Positions 15,945 through 24,658 of a stretch of 39,209 nt of DNA are shown here, in pieces (the first letter of the stretch is position 1; each line of letters starts with the position of its first letter). Origin of the DNA: Betaproteobacteria bacterium. GTDB taxonomy: Bacteria; Pseudomonadota; Gammaproteobacteria; Burkholderiales; Burkholderiaceae. Below the pieces are notes generated by a model. It searched no databases and was not told the origin of the DNA. It worked only from the letters and a program-made list of their open reading frames with translations. The DNA lies in assembly GCA_009927445.1 (NCBI GenBank), contig RFMZ01000142.1:1-39209 (forward strand), written 5' to 3'. A program made the translations under genes and the position numbers.

Positions 15945-16940
15945 TTAATCCACTCGAATATTCGCTTTTATAACAACATCTTTCCACACACGTTGCTGTT
16001 GCGTGATCAAGGCAGCAAACTCCGCTGCAGGACCGCCTCCAATCAAAGCATCTTCACTCGCAAAACGCTCTGCAACGTTTGGGGTTCGTAAAGCCCTAAA
16101 AGATTCTTCTTGTAAACGTTTAATGATATTTTCAGGAGTTTGAGCGGGAACTAATAAACCGTACCACTGTACCGATTCAAAACCCTTATAACCTGATTCA
16201 GAAACTGTGGGAACATTTGGCAAAGACGGAATGCGTGCGGGAGTACCAGTTGCAATTGCCCGTAATTTACCCGAGCGAATATGCTGAAGTAATGCGGGTG
16301 TACCCGCTGAAAAAGCCTGTAGTCGCCCCGCTAAAAGATCAGTTAATGCTGGCCCAGTACCCTTATAAGGAATATGCGTCATTTCGATGCCGGTCGCTAG
16401 TTTTAGATACTCCATCGCCAAATGTCCTGCACTTGCATTTCCCGCAGAACCATAATTTAACTTACCTGGATAACGCTTGGCATAAGCGACTAAGTCTTTT
16501 AAGCTTTCAAATGGCAAATCGGGATGAACCACAAAAACACTAGGTACATTTGCTAACAAGGTTACTGGTGCAAAGTCTCGGTTTACATCATAGCCTGTAT
16601 TGTTGAATATAAAGGGATTAACCGCTAAGGAACCGACATGCCCAAGAATCATCGTGTGACCATCTGGTGCGGCTTTTGAAACCTCTTGCATAGCTGGTAC
16701 GCCACCCCCACCCGCCTTATTTTCAATGACAATCGGATATGGTAATTGCCTAGACAATTCTTGAGCAACCGTTCGAGCCACAATATCGGATGTTCCACCA
16801 GGTACAAATGGAACGATGAATCGTATTGGCCTATTAGGCCAATTTACTTGGGATACAGCCGGCTTTAAAAAACTCGCAAGAGTTGATGCTAAAAATGCGT
16901 GAAGAGTAAGTCGTCGATTGTCAAAATAATTTTTATTCAT
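15945..16940 (-). CDS. Bug family substrate-binding protein
   Basis: A 331-residue exported protein. I start at the ATG at 16940; an in-frame TTG seven codons upstream has no advantage. The N-terminus DNRRLTLHAFLASTLASFL carries a twin arginine before the hydrophobic core, a weak Tat-like signal ending near KPAVSQ. Bug motifs follow: PNRPIRFIVPFVPGGTSDIVAR, IVIENKAGGGGVPAM, PDGHTMIL and GKLNYGSAGNASAGHLAMEY. It is upstream of the CMD operon by 88 bases and may share its transcript. Ligand unknown. Confidence 0.88.
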   Translation of the reverse strand: MNKNYFDNRRLTLHAFLASTLASFLKPAVSQVNWPNRPIRFIVPFVPGGTSDIVARTVAQELSRQLPYPIVIENKAGGGGVPAMQEVSKAAPDGHTMILGHVGSLAVNPFIFNNTGYDVNRDFAPVTLLANVPSVFVVHPDLPFESLKDLVAYAKRYPGKLNYGSAGNASAGHLAMEYLKLATGIEMTHIPYKGTGPALTDLLAGRLQAFSAGTPALLQHIRSGKLRAIATGTPARIPSLPNVPTVSESGYKGFESVQWYGLLVPAQTPENIIKRLQEESFRALRTPNVAERFASEDALIGGGPAAEFAALITQQQRVWKDVVIKANIRVD

Positions 16941-17160
16941 ATTTAATTCTATCTTTTGCAAAAAATTGGTAACTAGTGACTTGAACTTACTCTAATTTAA
17001 CATTTGCTGCTCCTATCAATGAAAATTTTTTTCATTTGATTAGTTTTACCTATTTCAAAAGCCACTTAAAATATCTTTGAATAATGCCATTGTTTATATG
17101 CTTGTAAAGAGTCGCCCTTGGGGAAATTGAATATAAATATTGAAATACGTCACTGACGAC

Positions 17161-17664
17161 TTAGTCACCCCATATTCCCAAATTTCGGGATGGCGGTGAT
17201 GGCTGAGTCCAAGATATTGGGTAAGTTTTACCACCTTTGCCAATACGGGAACATATCCAAACTATGATAAATAATACGACAACGCCAAGTAGAACTGTAG
17301 TGACAATCTGCATAAAGCCAGCATGAGCTTGGATCATGATTAACGGATTAGCCCCGGCAGGTGGATGCGCAGTTCTTGTTATTAATAAAACACCAATTGT
17401 TAAGATAACTGCAATGATTGATACTGGCAAGGTATCCCCAAAAAACTGGTAAGCCAGCACACCAATTAAACTACTCAGAATATGCCCCCCAAATAAAGCC
17501 CTTGGCTGAGCTGCAGGCGTAGTAGTCAACCCAAACAAAAAAAGTGTTGAGCCTCCCAGAGAAGCCAGAAGAAGTGGAGAACTAGTTAGATATAGTGCCA
17601 AGGAGATTGCGATAGCTGAACCCAGCATAATCCAGGCTAAACGTAATAAATACGTTTTAGTCAT
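17161..17664 (-). CDS. HPP-family four-helix membrane protein
   Basis: A 167-residue inner-membrane protein with four hydrophobic segments (about residues 8-45, 58-75, 80-95 and 115-138) and the family signature AHPPAGANP between helices. HPP-domain proteins are small membrane proteins; a plant/cyanobacterial group is linked to nitrite transport, otherwise their function is unknown. Its ATG lies eight bases inside the end of a Bug substrate-binding protein gene, with AAAGG just upstream, so the two are translationally coupled. This is the only orphan Bug gene here paired with a membrane protein, and a joint transport or sensing role is possible. Confidence 0.85.
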   Translation of the reverse strand: MTKTYLLRLAWIMLGSAIAISLALYLTSSPLLLASLGGSTLFLFGLTTTPAAQPRALFGGHILSSLIGVLAYQFFGDTLPVSIIAVILTIGVLLITRTAHPPAGANPLIMIQAHAGFMQIVTTVLLGVVVLFIIVWICSRIGKGGKTYPISWTQPSPPSRNLGIWGD

Positions 17665-18640
17665 CCTTTAATTTGCCAATATCTCGGATCACTTTTACCA
17701 TGCGGTCGCCATCTTCTTTTGAGAATTTCTTAAATTCAACGGCGTCACGATAATCAAAAATAATTTTTCTTTTTTCCATCGCGTTTTGCATTTCACCGCT
17801 GTCAATCGCTTGTTTAAGTGCCTTTTTAAGAATCTCAACAATCTCCTGAGGCGTGTTTTTGGGTACAAATAAACCATTCCAAATATTATATTCGGCGTCG
17901 TACCCATCTTCTCGATAGGTTGGCGTATTTGGAAAAAACTTAATTCTCTTTGAGCTAGTCACTGCTAATGGCCGTACTTTTCCGGAAGCAATCTGAGCTA
18001 GTGCTACAGATGGAATAACTGCCGTTAGATCAACTTGACTACCAAGTAAAGCCATCATGGATGGTCCGCCACCTGCAAAAGGAATCTGCTTAAACTTTGC
18101 ATTACCTGCATAACCTAGCATTTCCATAGCCAAATGAATCGGTCCAAAATTTCCCGAAGATGAATAAGTAATCTCTCCTGGCTTCTCTTTAGCCGTCTTT
18201 ACTAAATCTCCTAAAGATTTCCATGGAGACTCTGATCTAACTAATAAAATTAAAGGATCGTTGGATATCATCGCAACTGGCTCAAGATCCTCGATGGCAT
18301 ACAAAGCAGTCTTGCCTTGAATTTTTTTTGCTTCTGGTGAAACCATGATGGATGACAAGCCAATCAGCAAAGTATAGCCATCCGGATTGGCCTTAGCGAC
18401 AAAAGATGCCCCTAATTCTCCGCCCACACCTGGTTTAAAATTGACAATAACAGGTTGCTTTAAGATCGGGGCAAGAGCGTCACTTAAAATTCTAGCATTT
18501 GCATCTGAGGATCCGCCAGGTGGGTTTGGTACAACTAATGTAATTGGCCCCAAGGGATATGACTGAGCTACTTTTGTAAGGAGTAGAAAGATTACAAAAG
18601 TCGACAACAAAAACCGACATACAATTTTGTAAATTGCCAT
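17657..18640 (-). CDS. Bug family substrate-binding protein coupled to an HPP membrane protein
   Basis: A 327-residue exported protein. The ATG is closely preceded by GGAGG. Signal peptide FLLSTFVIFLLLTKVAQS, then Bug motifs LGPITLVVPNPPGGSSDANAR, GVGGELGASFVAKANPDGYTLL and GEITYSSSGNFGPIHLAMEM. The C-terminus ends in a charged KLKDD and overlaps the next gene by eight bases. Ligand unknown. Confidence 0.9.
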   Translation of the reverse strand: MAIYKIVCRFLLSTFVIFLLLTKVAQSYPLGPITLVVPNPPGGSSDANARILSDALAPILKQPVIVNFKPGVGGELGASFVAKANPDGYTLLIGLSSIMVSPEAKKIQGKTALYAIEDLEPVAMISNDPLILLVRSESPWKSLGDLVKTAKEKPGEITYSSSGNFGPIHLAMEMLGYAGNAKFKQIPFAGGGPSMMALLGSQVDLTAVIPSVALAQIASGKVRPLAVTSSKRIKFFPNTPTYREDGYDAEYNIWNGLFVPKNTPQEIVEILKKALKQAIDSGEMQNAMEKRKIIFDYRDAVEFKKFSKEDGDRMVKVIRDIGKLKDD

Positions 18641-18730
18641 TCATCCTCCGCGTTTTGTGAATGCAATACTACTGCTGCAAATAAAACTTCTACTCGCTAA
18701 TTAGGCATAATCATCCAATGAATAATTTGT

Positions 18731-19303
18731 CTATGCAAAAGTAATACCAATATTCTTAAAGTTTTTAACCACCTCAGGCCCCCAACGCCGGTCTACCTCT
18801 TCGGCAATTTTTGGATCAAATGCAACGTCGCCAAAAGTATCTGCTAATGAACCTTGAACAAGAACCAACAACTTGGCATTCGGCAAATCGGAAGCGTTAC
18901 GAAATCGTCTATACACTCCAGGGGGAATTGACACTAAATCAAATGGCTCTAAAAAAATACTCTCTTCACCATCATTACCCCAAATAATCTCATAACGACC
19001 AGTCAAACACATAAAAGTCTCAACCGTTCTTTGATGATTATGCAGCGCAGGACCCTGCCCAATAGGACATTCAGCAATTGCCACTTCAAGACCCGGTACA
19101 CCAATTACCGCTGGCTTTGCAGCCTTTCTAGTATTACCCTCTGGGGCCATAACGGAATAGACACTTTGCGCTGCGATTAATTCGTACGCTTCACCTGGGA
19201 TGCCAACTGTTTCATGATTAAAACTTTTCTTACTTGGAATTAAGTCCTGAAAGCGCGCTGTAAAGGCGCGCATCTCTTCTTGGGTATAAGTTTTGCCCTT
19301 CAT
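18731..19303 (-). CDS. Cupin-domain protein
   Basis: A 190-residue protein with one cupin barrel. The first motif has His88, His90 and Glu95 (PALHNHQRTVETFMCLTGRYEI). The second motif reads DLVSIPPGVYRRFRN, with Tyr131 where many cupins have the last metal-binding His, so metal affinity or chemistry may differ. No signal peptide. The ATG is preceded by a strong AAGGAG. It is followed, after a 90-base gap, by the Bug-HPP pair and preceded by a broken Bug gene, all on the minus strand. Function unknown. Confidence 0.75.
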   Translation of the reverse strand: MKGKTYTQEEMRAFTARFQDLIPSKKSFNHETVGIPGEAYELIAAQSVYSVMAPEGNTRKAAKPAVIGVPGLEVAIAECPIGQGPALHNHQRTVETFMCLTGRYEIIWGNDGEESIFLEPFDLVSIPPGVYRRFRNASDLPNAKLLVLVQGSLADTFGDVAFDPKIAEEVDRRWGPEVVKNFKNIGITFA

Positions 19304-19422
19304 AAGTCTCCTTTTATAAATGGTCTTGTAATATCTATTTTTTAGTTGGTGAAATCATTTTGCAATGACTTGACAACTATTTTTCTCATTTAATTGTAAT
19401 ACTTATTGCAAGATGGTTAAGG

Positions 19423-20409
19423 TTACGGCTGTATTTTTGCTTCTTTAATTACTTTTGCCAAAATCTCCATTTCTGACTTTATCGTATTAGCCATTTTTTC
19501 AGGGCTACTTCCAATTGTTTCAGCAAAACCATCTGCTTCTATTTTCTTTTTATAGGCTGCACTTGCTGTGATTTCAAGAGTAGCCCGATTGAGTCTTTGA
19601 ATAATTGCTTCTGGTGTTCCAGCGGGTGCCCACATCCCATAAAAAATATTTGCCTCATAATCGGATAAACCATTAGTTTCTGCAATTTTAGGAACATTAG
19701 GTAATTGTGGATTTCGATTGTTACCGGTTACGGCAATCGCTCTCAAACTCCCAGCTTGTATATGAGGCAACGCAACTCCTAAACCTGCAAAATATAATGG
19801 TACATGCCCAGCCAAATTATCTGCTAATGCTGGAGCACCTCCTTTATAAGGAATGTGCTCCATCTTAATGCCAGCCTTTTGATTCAGTAACTAACCAGCA
19901 ATATGAGCCATACTGCCATTCCCAAAAGATGCATAACTAATAGACCCAGGCTTCGTTTTGGCTAATGCAATTAATTCTTGAACATTCTTTGCCGGAAAGC
20001 TTGGGTGCGCAACTAGGATTAAATCTAATGAGGCAACTTGAGAAATCGGTGCAAAATCTTTAATCGTGTCGTAAGGCAGCTTAATACCCATAACTGCATT
20101 AGTTGCATGGGAAGTCATGCTATGAAACATAATTGTGTAACCGTCCGGTGCAGATCTAGCTACAGTCTCGGCACCAATGATGCCGTTAGCGCCACCCTTA
20201 TTTTCGATAACAATTTTTTGACCTAACTTCTCAGCTAGTAAAACTGCAAAACCTCTTCCTAGTGAATCATTACCCCCACCAGGTGGCCAGGGTATTACCA
20301 TCTTAATCGGTCTATTAGGGTCTATAACCGGTTGTGAATATCCTATAGGCAATATCAAGAAACTAAGAATAGTCAACAGGTATCTAACTCTGTAAAATCT
20401 TGAAAACAT
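19423..20409 (-). pseudogene. Bug family substrate-binding protein gene interrupted by one in-frame amber codon
   Basis: The gene reads as a full-length Bug protein of about 328 codons with signal peptide (YLLTILSFLILPIGYSQ), PNRPIKMVIPWPPGGGNDSLGR, IVIENKGGANGIIGAE, PDGYTIMFHS and GSISYASFGNGSMAHIAG. A TAG at 19891-19893 then interrupts it; the same frame continues at once with LLNQKAGIKMEHIPYKGGAPAL and the normal C-terminal half. The single substitution, probably from GAG or CAG, would give a 172-residue fragment lacking one lobe. No frameshift is present. A suppressor tRNA or a sequence error could leave it functional. Confidence 0.88.
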
Positions 20410-20462
20410 ACTATCTCCTTTTGAAATTTTTTTTATTATTCATAGCATTCTCTACCAAGGGT

Positions 20463-22136
20463 TTAAAAAAGACCCGAAATCTTGCCCTGATCATCAACAT
20501 CAATTGAATTTGCTGCAGGGATCTTTGGCAAACCTGGCATCGTCATAATATCGCCACACACAGCCACAATAAATTCTGCGCCAGCAGATAAGTCTCACCT
20601 CACGAATGTTCAAAACATGCCCCTGTGGTGCCCCACGCAAAGTTGGGTCTGTAGAAAATGAATATTGATTCTTGGCAATGCAAATAGGGTAATGACCATA
20701 CCCAGCAGCCTCATAAGAGAATAACTTCTCCATAATCTTTTTATCTGCAGATACCTCGCTCGCGCCGTAAATTTTTAAAGCAACCGCTTTAATCTTTTCG
20801 ATTAATGGCATATTACTTTCATATACAAATTTAAATTGCGACGGACCATCACATAGCTTGACTACTGCCTGCGCTAAATCAGTAGCGCCCTTACCACCCT
20901 CAGCCCAATGCTTCGCCGGAATAACTTCTACCCCGTACTGCGCAGTAGTGGATTTTAATAACTCAATTTCTGCTGCAGTATCTTCTTGCCGCAGATTGAT
21001 AGCTACCACGCAAGGCAGCCCATAGTGATCGCGAATATTCGTAATATGCTTTTCTAGATTCACCAACCCCTTCTTAAGAGCGTCCAGATTCTCTTTTCCG
21101 GTCTCTTTCACTTCAATACCACCGTGATATTTGAGTGCTCGTATAGTAGCCACTAAAACAACCGCCGATGGCACTAAACCAGATTTTCGGCATTTAATAT
21201 CGATAAACTTCTCCGCACCTAAGTCTGCACCAAAACCAGCTTCAGTCACAACGTAGTCAGCAAGTTTTAAAGCTGTTTTTGTTGCAATAACGGAATTACA
21301 CCCATGTGCAATATTGGCAAATGGCCCGCCATGAATGAAGGCAATATTGCCCTCTAAAGTTTGCACTATATTTGGGGAAAATGCTTCTTTCAACAAAGTT
21401 GCCATGGCCCCCTGTGCATTTAAATCACTCGCCAAAATGGCTTTTTGATCAGTGGTATATCCAACTACAATTCTTCCTAATTATCTTTTAAATCTTTTAA
21501 GTTATTGGCTAAGCAAAAAATTGCCATAACCTCAGAAGCCACCACAATATCAAAACCATCCTCGCGGGGATAGCCGTTACCAGGCCCCCCTAAACCAACT
21601 GTTATTTTGCGCAGAGCCCGATCATTCATATCGACAACCCGTTTCCAAGTAATCCGCCGGACATCAAAGTTCAGGGCATTACCATGAAAAATATGGTTAT
21701 CTATCAAAGCAGCTAATAGATTATTTGCCAGAGCGATTGCATTAAAATCCCCCGTAAAATGCAAGTTGATATCTTCCATTGGTATTACTTGCGCCATACC
21801 CCCACCAGTAGCTCCACCTTTCATGCCAAAGACCGGTCCAAGAGACGGCTCTCGCAAACAAATTAGGGCTTTCTTACCAATTTGATTTAGTCCATCCCCC
21901 AAGCCCACTGTCGTAGTGGTCTTGCCCTCACCCGCGGGCGTAGGCGAAATAGCAGTCACTAAAATGAGCTTACCATCGGGTTTACCCTGCAGTGATTGAA
22001 TATAATCTAGGGATAGCTTCGCTTTGAAATGCCCATAGGGATTTAGCTCTTTCGCCTCGATGCCAATTTGGGATTTGATTAATGGAATAATCGGCTGAAT
22101 TGTGGCTGCTTGTGCAATTTCAATATCACTTTTCAT
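20463..22136 (-). pseudogene. fhs: Formate-tetrahydrofolate ligase (10-formyl-THF synthetase), two frameshifts
   Basis: The full gene would encode about 557 residues, the normal family length. The ATG at 22136 has GAGGGAG upstream. Visible are the P-loop TPAGEGKT (66-73), [19 protein letters not shown] and HFTGDFNAI. One base is missing near 21480-21482, where DLKD(K)[12 protein letters not shown] shifts frame into a TAG. One base is extra near 20586-20592, after VLNIREVRL, beyond which the family's [21 protein letters not shown] and GLF ending continue in another frame to a TAA at 20463. The enzyme would join formate to tetrahydrofolate using ATP, an assimilation branch for formate from oxalate. 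As written it is broken; the two changes are -1 and +1. Confidence 0.9.
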
Positions 22137-22185
22137 GAAAACTCCCTCAATTTGATTAAATGTTGAAATACAAATTTTTAATCTC

Positions 22186-22224
22186 GCAGGACGCAGAACG
22201 GTTCAAGACCAGTTCGATTCCTGC
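22186..22224. other. Bulged two-stem hairpin in the fhs / aminotransferase intergenic region
   Basis: GCAGGA (22186-22191) pairs with TCCTGC (22219-22224). After a small internal loop, GAACGGT (22196-22202) pairs with ACC-A-GTTC (22208-22215) with one bulged A and a five-base loop TCAAG. The 3' side (GTTCGATTCCTGCC) resembles a tRNA T-arm and acceptor, but no 5' half of a tRNA is present. It could be a tRNA remnant, an operator, or a leader structure for the minus-strand fhs transcript. Confidence 0.45.
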
Positions 22225-22241
22225 CTTCGGCTTAAAACTCA

Positions 22242-22247
22242 TATAAT
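22242..22247 (+). promoter_or_regulatory. Possible -10 element (TATAAT) for the class V aminotransferase
   Basis: A perfect TATAAT lies 72 bases upstream of the aminotransferase ATG. The best -35 candidate is a poor TTCCTG at 22218-22223 with 18-base spacing, inside the hairpin described above, so an activator might be needed. Confidence 0.35.
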
Positions 22248-22319
22248 ATCAACACAATCTTAACAAAAAGACTCCGCCTAATTGACTTTTTTTAGTAACT
22301 GCTGTTTTAAGGAGGCAAT

Positions 22320-23483
22320 ATGCCAGCTTTATTACCCAATGTAGATCCCGATGGATTGTTAGAATATTCAGTAGTCTACACAGACCGCTCACTTAACCAT
22401 ATGTCGAAAAAATTCCAACAGGTTGTACAGGATATTTCGATGGTCTTAAAAGAGGTCTATAACGCAGCTACTTGCGCAATCGTGCCGGGTAGTGGGACTT
22501 TTGGGATGGAGGCAGTAGCTCGCCAATTTGCGAATCAGCAAAAATGCTTAATCTTAAGAAATGGTTGGTTTAGCTATCGCTGGACTCAAATTTTTGAAAT
22601 GGGTGGCTTTGCCACCGACGTCCATGTACTTAAAGCGCAGCGAACTGAACGGTCCAATCAAGGTGCCTTCATACCTCATCCAATTGAAGATGTAGTGGCT
22701 TTTATTAAAAAAGAAAAGCCCAGTGTCGTCTTCGCCCCACACGTCGAAACCTCAGCAGGTATTATGCTGCCAGATTCTTATTTGAAAGCAGTCGGTGATG
22801 CAGTGCATTCTGTAGGAGGACTGTTTGTTCTAGACTGTGTTGCATCCGGTGCAATGTGGGTTGATATGAAAGCAAATCAAGTCGATCTACTAATTAGCGC
22901 ACCCCAAAAAGGGTGGACTGGTTCGCCATGCTGCGCCATGATTAGTATGAGTCAGTTGGCTAGAGAAAAAATGGAGTCGACCACTAGCTCTAGCTTTGCT
23001 TGCGATTTAAAGAAATGGACTCAAATTACAGAAGCGTATGCCACAACGAGCTTTGTTTATCATGCAACACTACCAACCGATGGACTCAAAATACTTCGTG
23101 ATGTGATGCTGGAAACACGATCAATTGGCTTTGCAAAATTAAAATCAGCGCAAGCTGAATTAGGCTCTAAGATACGCCAAGTTTTAATTGATAAAAACTA
23201 TCCTTCAGTTGCTGGTGCAGGCTTTCAAGCGCCTTGCGTCATCGTCAGTTATACCACCGACCCTGAAATTCAGTCTGGTAAAAAGTTTATTGCGCAAGGC
23301 CTACAAACTGCAGCAGGAGTTCCACTGCAGTGTGACGAGGGGCCAGACTACCGATCGTTTCGGTTAGGTCTTTTTGGCATTGATAAATTACTCCATGTTG
23401 ACCGTACAGTGACTAAGTTTCAAGAAGCCCTGAATAAATTGAGTAAGAACGTTTTGATAATGCTATTCCCAAAACTTGACTAG
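22320..23483 (+). CDS. Class V PLP aminotransferase (alanine/serine-glyoxylate aminotransferase-like)
   Basis: A 387-residue fold-type I enzyme. PLP features: GSGTFGMEA (phosphate loop, 57-65), Asp172 in FVLDCVASGAMWVDM, Schiff-base Lys197 in SAPQKGWTG, and a C-terminal carboxylate-binding Arg in FRLGLFG. This layout fits the alanine-glyoxylate, serine-glyoxylate and serine-pyruvate aminotransferase group. In an oxalate/formate region the likely job is handling glyoxylate, for example converting it to glycine. The ATG has a strong AAGGAGG four bases upstream. It is divergent from fhs and is followed after 24 bases by a Bug gene in an apparent operon. Exact amino donor uncertain. Confidence 0.8.
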   Translation: MPALLPNVDPDGLLEYSVVYTDRSLNHMSKKFQQVVQDISMVLKEVYNAATCAIVPGSGTFGMEAVARQFANQQKCLILRNGWFSYRWTQIFEMGGFATDVHVLKAQRTERSNQGAFIPHPIEDVVAFIKKEKPSVVFAPHVETSAGIMLPDSYLKAVGDAVHSVGGLFVLDCVASGAMWVDMKANQVDLLISAPQKGWTGSPCCAMISMSQLAREKMESTTSSSFACDLKKWTQITEAYATTSFVYHATLPTDGLKILRDVMLETRSIGFAKLKSAQAELGSKIRQVLIDKNYPSVAGAGFQAPCVIVSYTTDPEIQSGKKFIAQGLQTAAGVPLQCDEGPDYRSFRLGLFGIDKLLHVDRTVTKFQEALNKLSKNVLIMLFPKLD

Positions 23484-23507
23484 TCAATTAAACTGAGGAA
23501 AATTTCG

Positions 23508-24485
23508 ATGAAAGAAGTTTTGGCCTGTTTTTTCAAAAGTCTTACTGTTTTGATGGTGGCAAGCTTTTGCTTCACTGCAACAGCTCAAAACTTCCCATCA
23601 AAACCGATTAAAATTGTTGTGCCTTTTGGCCCGGGCGGCGTGGCAGATCTTACCGCTCGAATCGTTGCACAAAAAATGGGTTCAAAAATTGGCCAAAGTG
23701 TCGTGGTTGAAAACCGTCCTGGGGCCGGTGGCGTAGTTGCTGGTGATTTAGTTGCAAAAGCTGATCCGGATGGTCATACCCTATTACTCATGTCCAACGG
23801 AACTGCCATTAGTGCAACGCTATTTCAAAAACTACCGTACGATACATTAAAAGATTTTGAGGCTATATCGACACTCGGATTTTTTGATATTGGAATAGTT
23901 GTTAATCAATCATCCCCCCTCCAATCACTTAAAGATTTGATCAATTTTTCTAAGTCAAATCCCGGGAAAATCAATATCGCTTCCATTAATATTGGTAGTA
24001 CGCAAAACTTGGCGGCGGAATTATTTCGTCTGCAAGCTGGCCTTAACCTCCAAGTGGTACCTTTCAATGGTACGCCAGCTGTCATTACTGCAATCCGTGG
24101 AGAACAGGTCGACGCCGCCGTTGAAATCATGGGGCCGCTTGTGCCACAAATCAAATCTAAGTCTATCCGACTCCTCGCAGTTTCAGGCGCTAAAAGATCT
24201 AGCTTTTTCCCGGACATTCCAACAGCCAATGAAATGGGTGTAAAAGACTATGCACTGTCCTCATGGAACGCTTTAGCCGCTCCAAGCAAAACACCTAACC
24301 AAGTTATTTTGTCTTTAAATCAAGCTGTGGTTGATTCGCTAAATGACCCAGAGGTAAAAAACAAATTACAAGATTTATTTATCGAAGCGCAGTCCTCTTC
24401 ACCGAAAGAGATGAAAACTCTCCTAGAAAATGATGTAAAACGCTGGGCAAGCATCATCGAAAAAGCAAATGTTCCAAAACAGTAA
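23508..24485 (+). CDS. Bug family substrate-binding protein in the aminotransferase operon
   Basis: A 325-residue exported protein with signal peptide (FFKSLTVLMVASFCFTATAQ), then PSKPIKIVVPFGPGGVADLTAR, VVVENRPGAGGVVAGD and PDGHTLLLMS. It starts 24 bases after the class V aminotransferase with GAGGAAAA upstream, so the pair is probably co-transcribed and its ligand may be an amino- or oxoacid precursor. No permease adjoins it. Confidence 0.9.
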   Translation: MKEVLACFFKSLTVLMVASFCFTATAQNFPSKPIKIVVPFGPGGVADLTARIVAQKMGSKIGQSVVVENRPGAGGVVAGDLVAKADPDGHTLLLMSNGTAISATLFQKLPYDTLKDFEAISTLGFFDIGIVVNQSSPLQSLKDLINFSKSNPGKINIASINIGSTQNLAAELFRLQAGLNLQVVPFNGTPAVITAIRGEQVDAAVEIMGPLVPQIKSKSIRLLAVSGAKRSSFFPDIPTANEMGVKDYALSSWNALAAPSKTPNQVILSLNQAVVDSLNDPEVKNKLQDLFIEAQSSSPKEMKTLLENDVKRWASIIEKANVPKQ

Positions 24486-24658
24486 ATGCTCTATTGACTC
24501 AATCCCATCTTTGAATTGGCAGTACTCAAGTATTAAAGCACAGTTTAAAAAGCTATTGGATGCTTGTAATTTATAGATTATCTCCTTTTAACTCTAAATA
24601 ATTTTCTGCTCTTATTTTTTTGATAAACTGCTAGAATAATTGATTAAACAGGACAGTG

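Noticed and set aside
22186..22235. A complete tRNA gene between fhs and the aminotransferase
   Set aside because: Only a T-arm/acceptor-like 3' end is visible; no D-arm or anticodon arm can be folded from the upstream sequence.
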